This document shows, one piece after another, positions 63,002-64,000 of a stretch of DNA of 64,000 nt. This stretch comes from Methylibium sp035762065 (lineage in GTDB: Bacteria; Pseudomonadota; Gammaproteobacteria; Burkholderiales; Burkholderiaceae_C), in the NCBI RefSeq assembly GCF_035762065.1, contig NZ_DASTPW010000053.1, forward strand, positions 1 through 64,000, in the 5' to 3' direction. Position numbers and translations under genes: made by a program. The stretch's first letter is position 1; each line of letters opens with the position of its first letter. The notes under the pieces were generated by a model. That model was not told the DNA's origin, did not search any database, and saw nothing but the letters and a program-made list of their open reading frames with translations.

Positions 63002-64000
63002 TCAATCGCGCGAACCGAGGCTCGCCAGGAAGCCTTGGCGCAGCGCCGTGGCCGCCTGCTGCGCGAGCGGCTGCGGCGCATGCTCGAAGCGCACCCAGGC
63101 GCGCATGCCGATCGAGCCGGCGGCGAGCGCCGGCACCCGCACGTCGACCAGCACCACCGGCGCCAGCGTCGCGAGGCCGTCGGCGTCGCGCGGATCGGTC
63201 GCGATCGGGCCGCCGGCCGCCGCGCCGAGCGCCGCCACCGGCAGCCGGTTCGTGCCGGCCGGCGTGATGCGCTCGATCTGCCCGTCCCATTCGTGCCCCG
63301 CGGCGCCGGCCGGCCGCGCGGCGAAGCGCACCCGCACCGACGAAGTCCCGGCGCGCACCTCGGCGGCCTGCGCCTCGGTGAGCGCGAGCCGCACCAGCAG
63401 CGGCTCTGGCGTGATCACGTAGCCCAGTTCGCTGCCTTGCGCGAAGTGATGGCCCTCGCGCTCGCCGGCGCGCGGCAGCACCAGCGTGCCGGCGACCGCC
63501 GCGCGCACCTCGAGCGCCGCCAGCCGATCGGCCAGCCAGGCCTCGCGCGCGTCGAGCGCGCCGCGTTCCTCGGTCAGGCGCGCGGCCCGCGCGGGGTCGA
63601 CCAGCAGCGTCTCGAAGTAGCCGACGTCGAGCGCGACCTTGCGGGCGCGCAGGCCTTCGAGCTCGGCGGCGAGGTCGAGGTTTTCGAGCGCCGCGACCGG
63701 CGTGCCGGCCGCGACCGTGCTGCCCGGCGCGGCGAGCACCGCGCGCAGCAGGCCGTCGGCGGGCGCGCGCAGCAGCGCGTGTTCGGGCAGCCAGACCACG
63801 CCTTGCTGCACGCTGGCGCGCGGCGCCGGCGCGGCGGCGAGCAGCACGAGAAGCGCCGCCGCGAGCGCGGCGACCGTGCCGGCCGCGCGCAGGCGCCGCC
63901 CTTGCAGCCGTGCATCGCCGCTCAGGTAGGACACGAGCCGCCGCGCCGGCCGCAGCACCAGCATCCAGCCCAGGCAGGCGGCCGCGGCCAGCGCGAGCGG
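63002..64000 (-). CDS. HlyD-like membrane protein, partial (possible tail of an M50-peptidase/HlyD fusion)
   Basis: The frame runs off the window edge: 332 codons are visible, ending at 63002, thirteen bases before the SecA-like start. A Met lies at 63964, but the open frame continues upstream with hydrophobic residues (LALAAAACLGWMLVLRPARR), so the true start is outside. A second transmembrane helix (AAGTVAALAAALLVLLAAAP) is followed by a lipoyl half (ALLRAPADGLLRAVLAAPGS), a short alpha-hairpin, the second half (VRAAVAGTLVLPRAGEREGH) and a beta-barrel (PEPLLVRLALTEAQAAEVR). The RPARRLVSYL loop before the last helix resembles the C-terminal part of M50 site-2-protease/HlyD fusion proteins; that is inference until the rest of the gene is seen. 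Confidence 0.7.
   Translation of the reverse strand, partial: PLALAAAACLGWMLVLRPARRLVSYLSGDARLQGRRLRAAGTVAALAAALLVLLAAAPAPRASVQQGVVWLPEHALLRAPADGLLRAVLAAPGSTVAAGTPVAALENLDLAAELEGLRARKVALDVGYFETLLVDPARAARLTEERGALDAREAWLADRLAALEVRAAVAGTLVLPRAGEREGHHFAQGSELGYVITPEPLLVRLALTEAQAAEVRAGTSSVRVRFAARPAGAAGHEWDGQIERITPAGTNRLPVAALGAAAGGPIATDPRDADGLATLAPVVLVDVRVPALAAGSIGMRAWVRFEHAPQPLAQQAATALRQGFLASLGSRD

Overview
The window is about 70% G+C DNA, densely packed with genes. The gene content (DUF4148 protein, UbiH-type hydroxylase, DsbC, AsmA, M61 peptidase, a Burkholderiales-style enoyl-CoA hydratase and class II LysS) points to a betaproteobacterium, most likely of the order Burkholderiales. I recognise no tRNA, rRNA, insertion sequence or CRISPR array, and no gene-free stretch exceeds about 220 bases.

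Region 1 (1-1.7 kb) holds the tail of a SAM-dependent methyltransferase gene and a divergent RhlE-type DEAD-box RNA helicase. Region 2 (1.8-36.1 kb) is a large surface-polysaccharide locus built as two convergent arms that meet near 26.96 kb. The plus arm runs: Wza-like exporter, Wzz-like co-polymerase, rmlB-D-A-C (dTDP-L-rhamnose), a bifunctional GDP-mannose enzyme, a MurJ/Wzx-like flippase, then a mosaic block. That block contains two 2OG-Fe(II) oxygenases, an FkbM and two other methyltransferases, an A+T-rich Wzy-like polymerase, a bimodular DUF115-like/GT8-like protein, sugar epimerases and family 2 glycosyltransferases. The arm ends with a WbpV-WbpL-WbpM-like set. The minus arm runs: Wzx flippase, hexapeptide acyltransferase, GT4, GT2, methyltransferase, UDP-glucose dehydrogenase, DegT aminotransferase and a sugar-phosphate transferase with an unusual domain order. 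Many neighbours overlap by 1-8 bases, which indicates translational coupling. Two lipid-linked initiators and three flippases suggest more than one polymer is made here.

Region 3 (36.1-41.7 kb) has lysS, an unrecognised proline/arginine-rich protein on the minus strand (possibly a secreted effector), and a GT2-Wzx pair. Region 4 (41.7-51.1 kb) is mainly housekeeping: LapA-like membrane protein, enoyl-CoA hydratase, DUF3108 protein, M61 peptidase, DUF4148 protein, DsbC, UbiH-family hydroxylase and AsmA.

Region 5 (51.1-64 kb, minus strand, running off the window edge) is the most unusual part. It is a compact run encoding, in transcription order: a membrane-linked HlyD-like protein (partial, perhaps the tail of an M50-peptidase fusion), a short SecA-like ATPase, a periplasmic adaptor, a giant 2454-residue surface protein, and a membrane diguanylate cyclase. 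The giant protein has an LEPR-XLL-like N-terminus, a DUF4347 domain, two beta-helix/cadherin-like blocks and a C-terminal membrane anchor. The cyclase start codon overlaps the giant gene's stop. I infer a dedicated export and anchoring system for the giant protein, possibly linked to c-di-GMP signalling.
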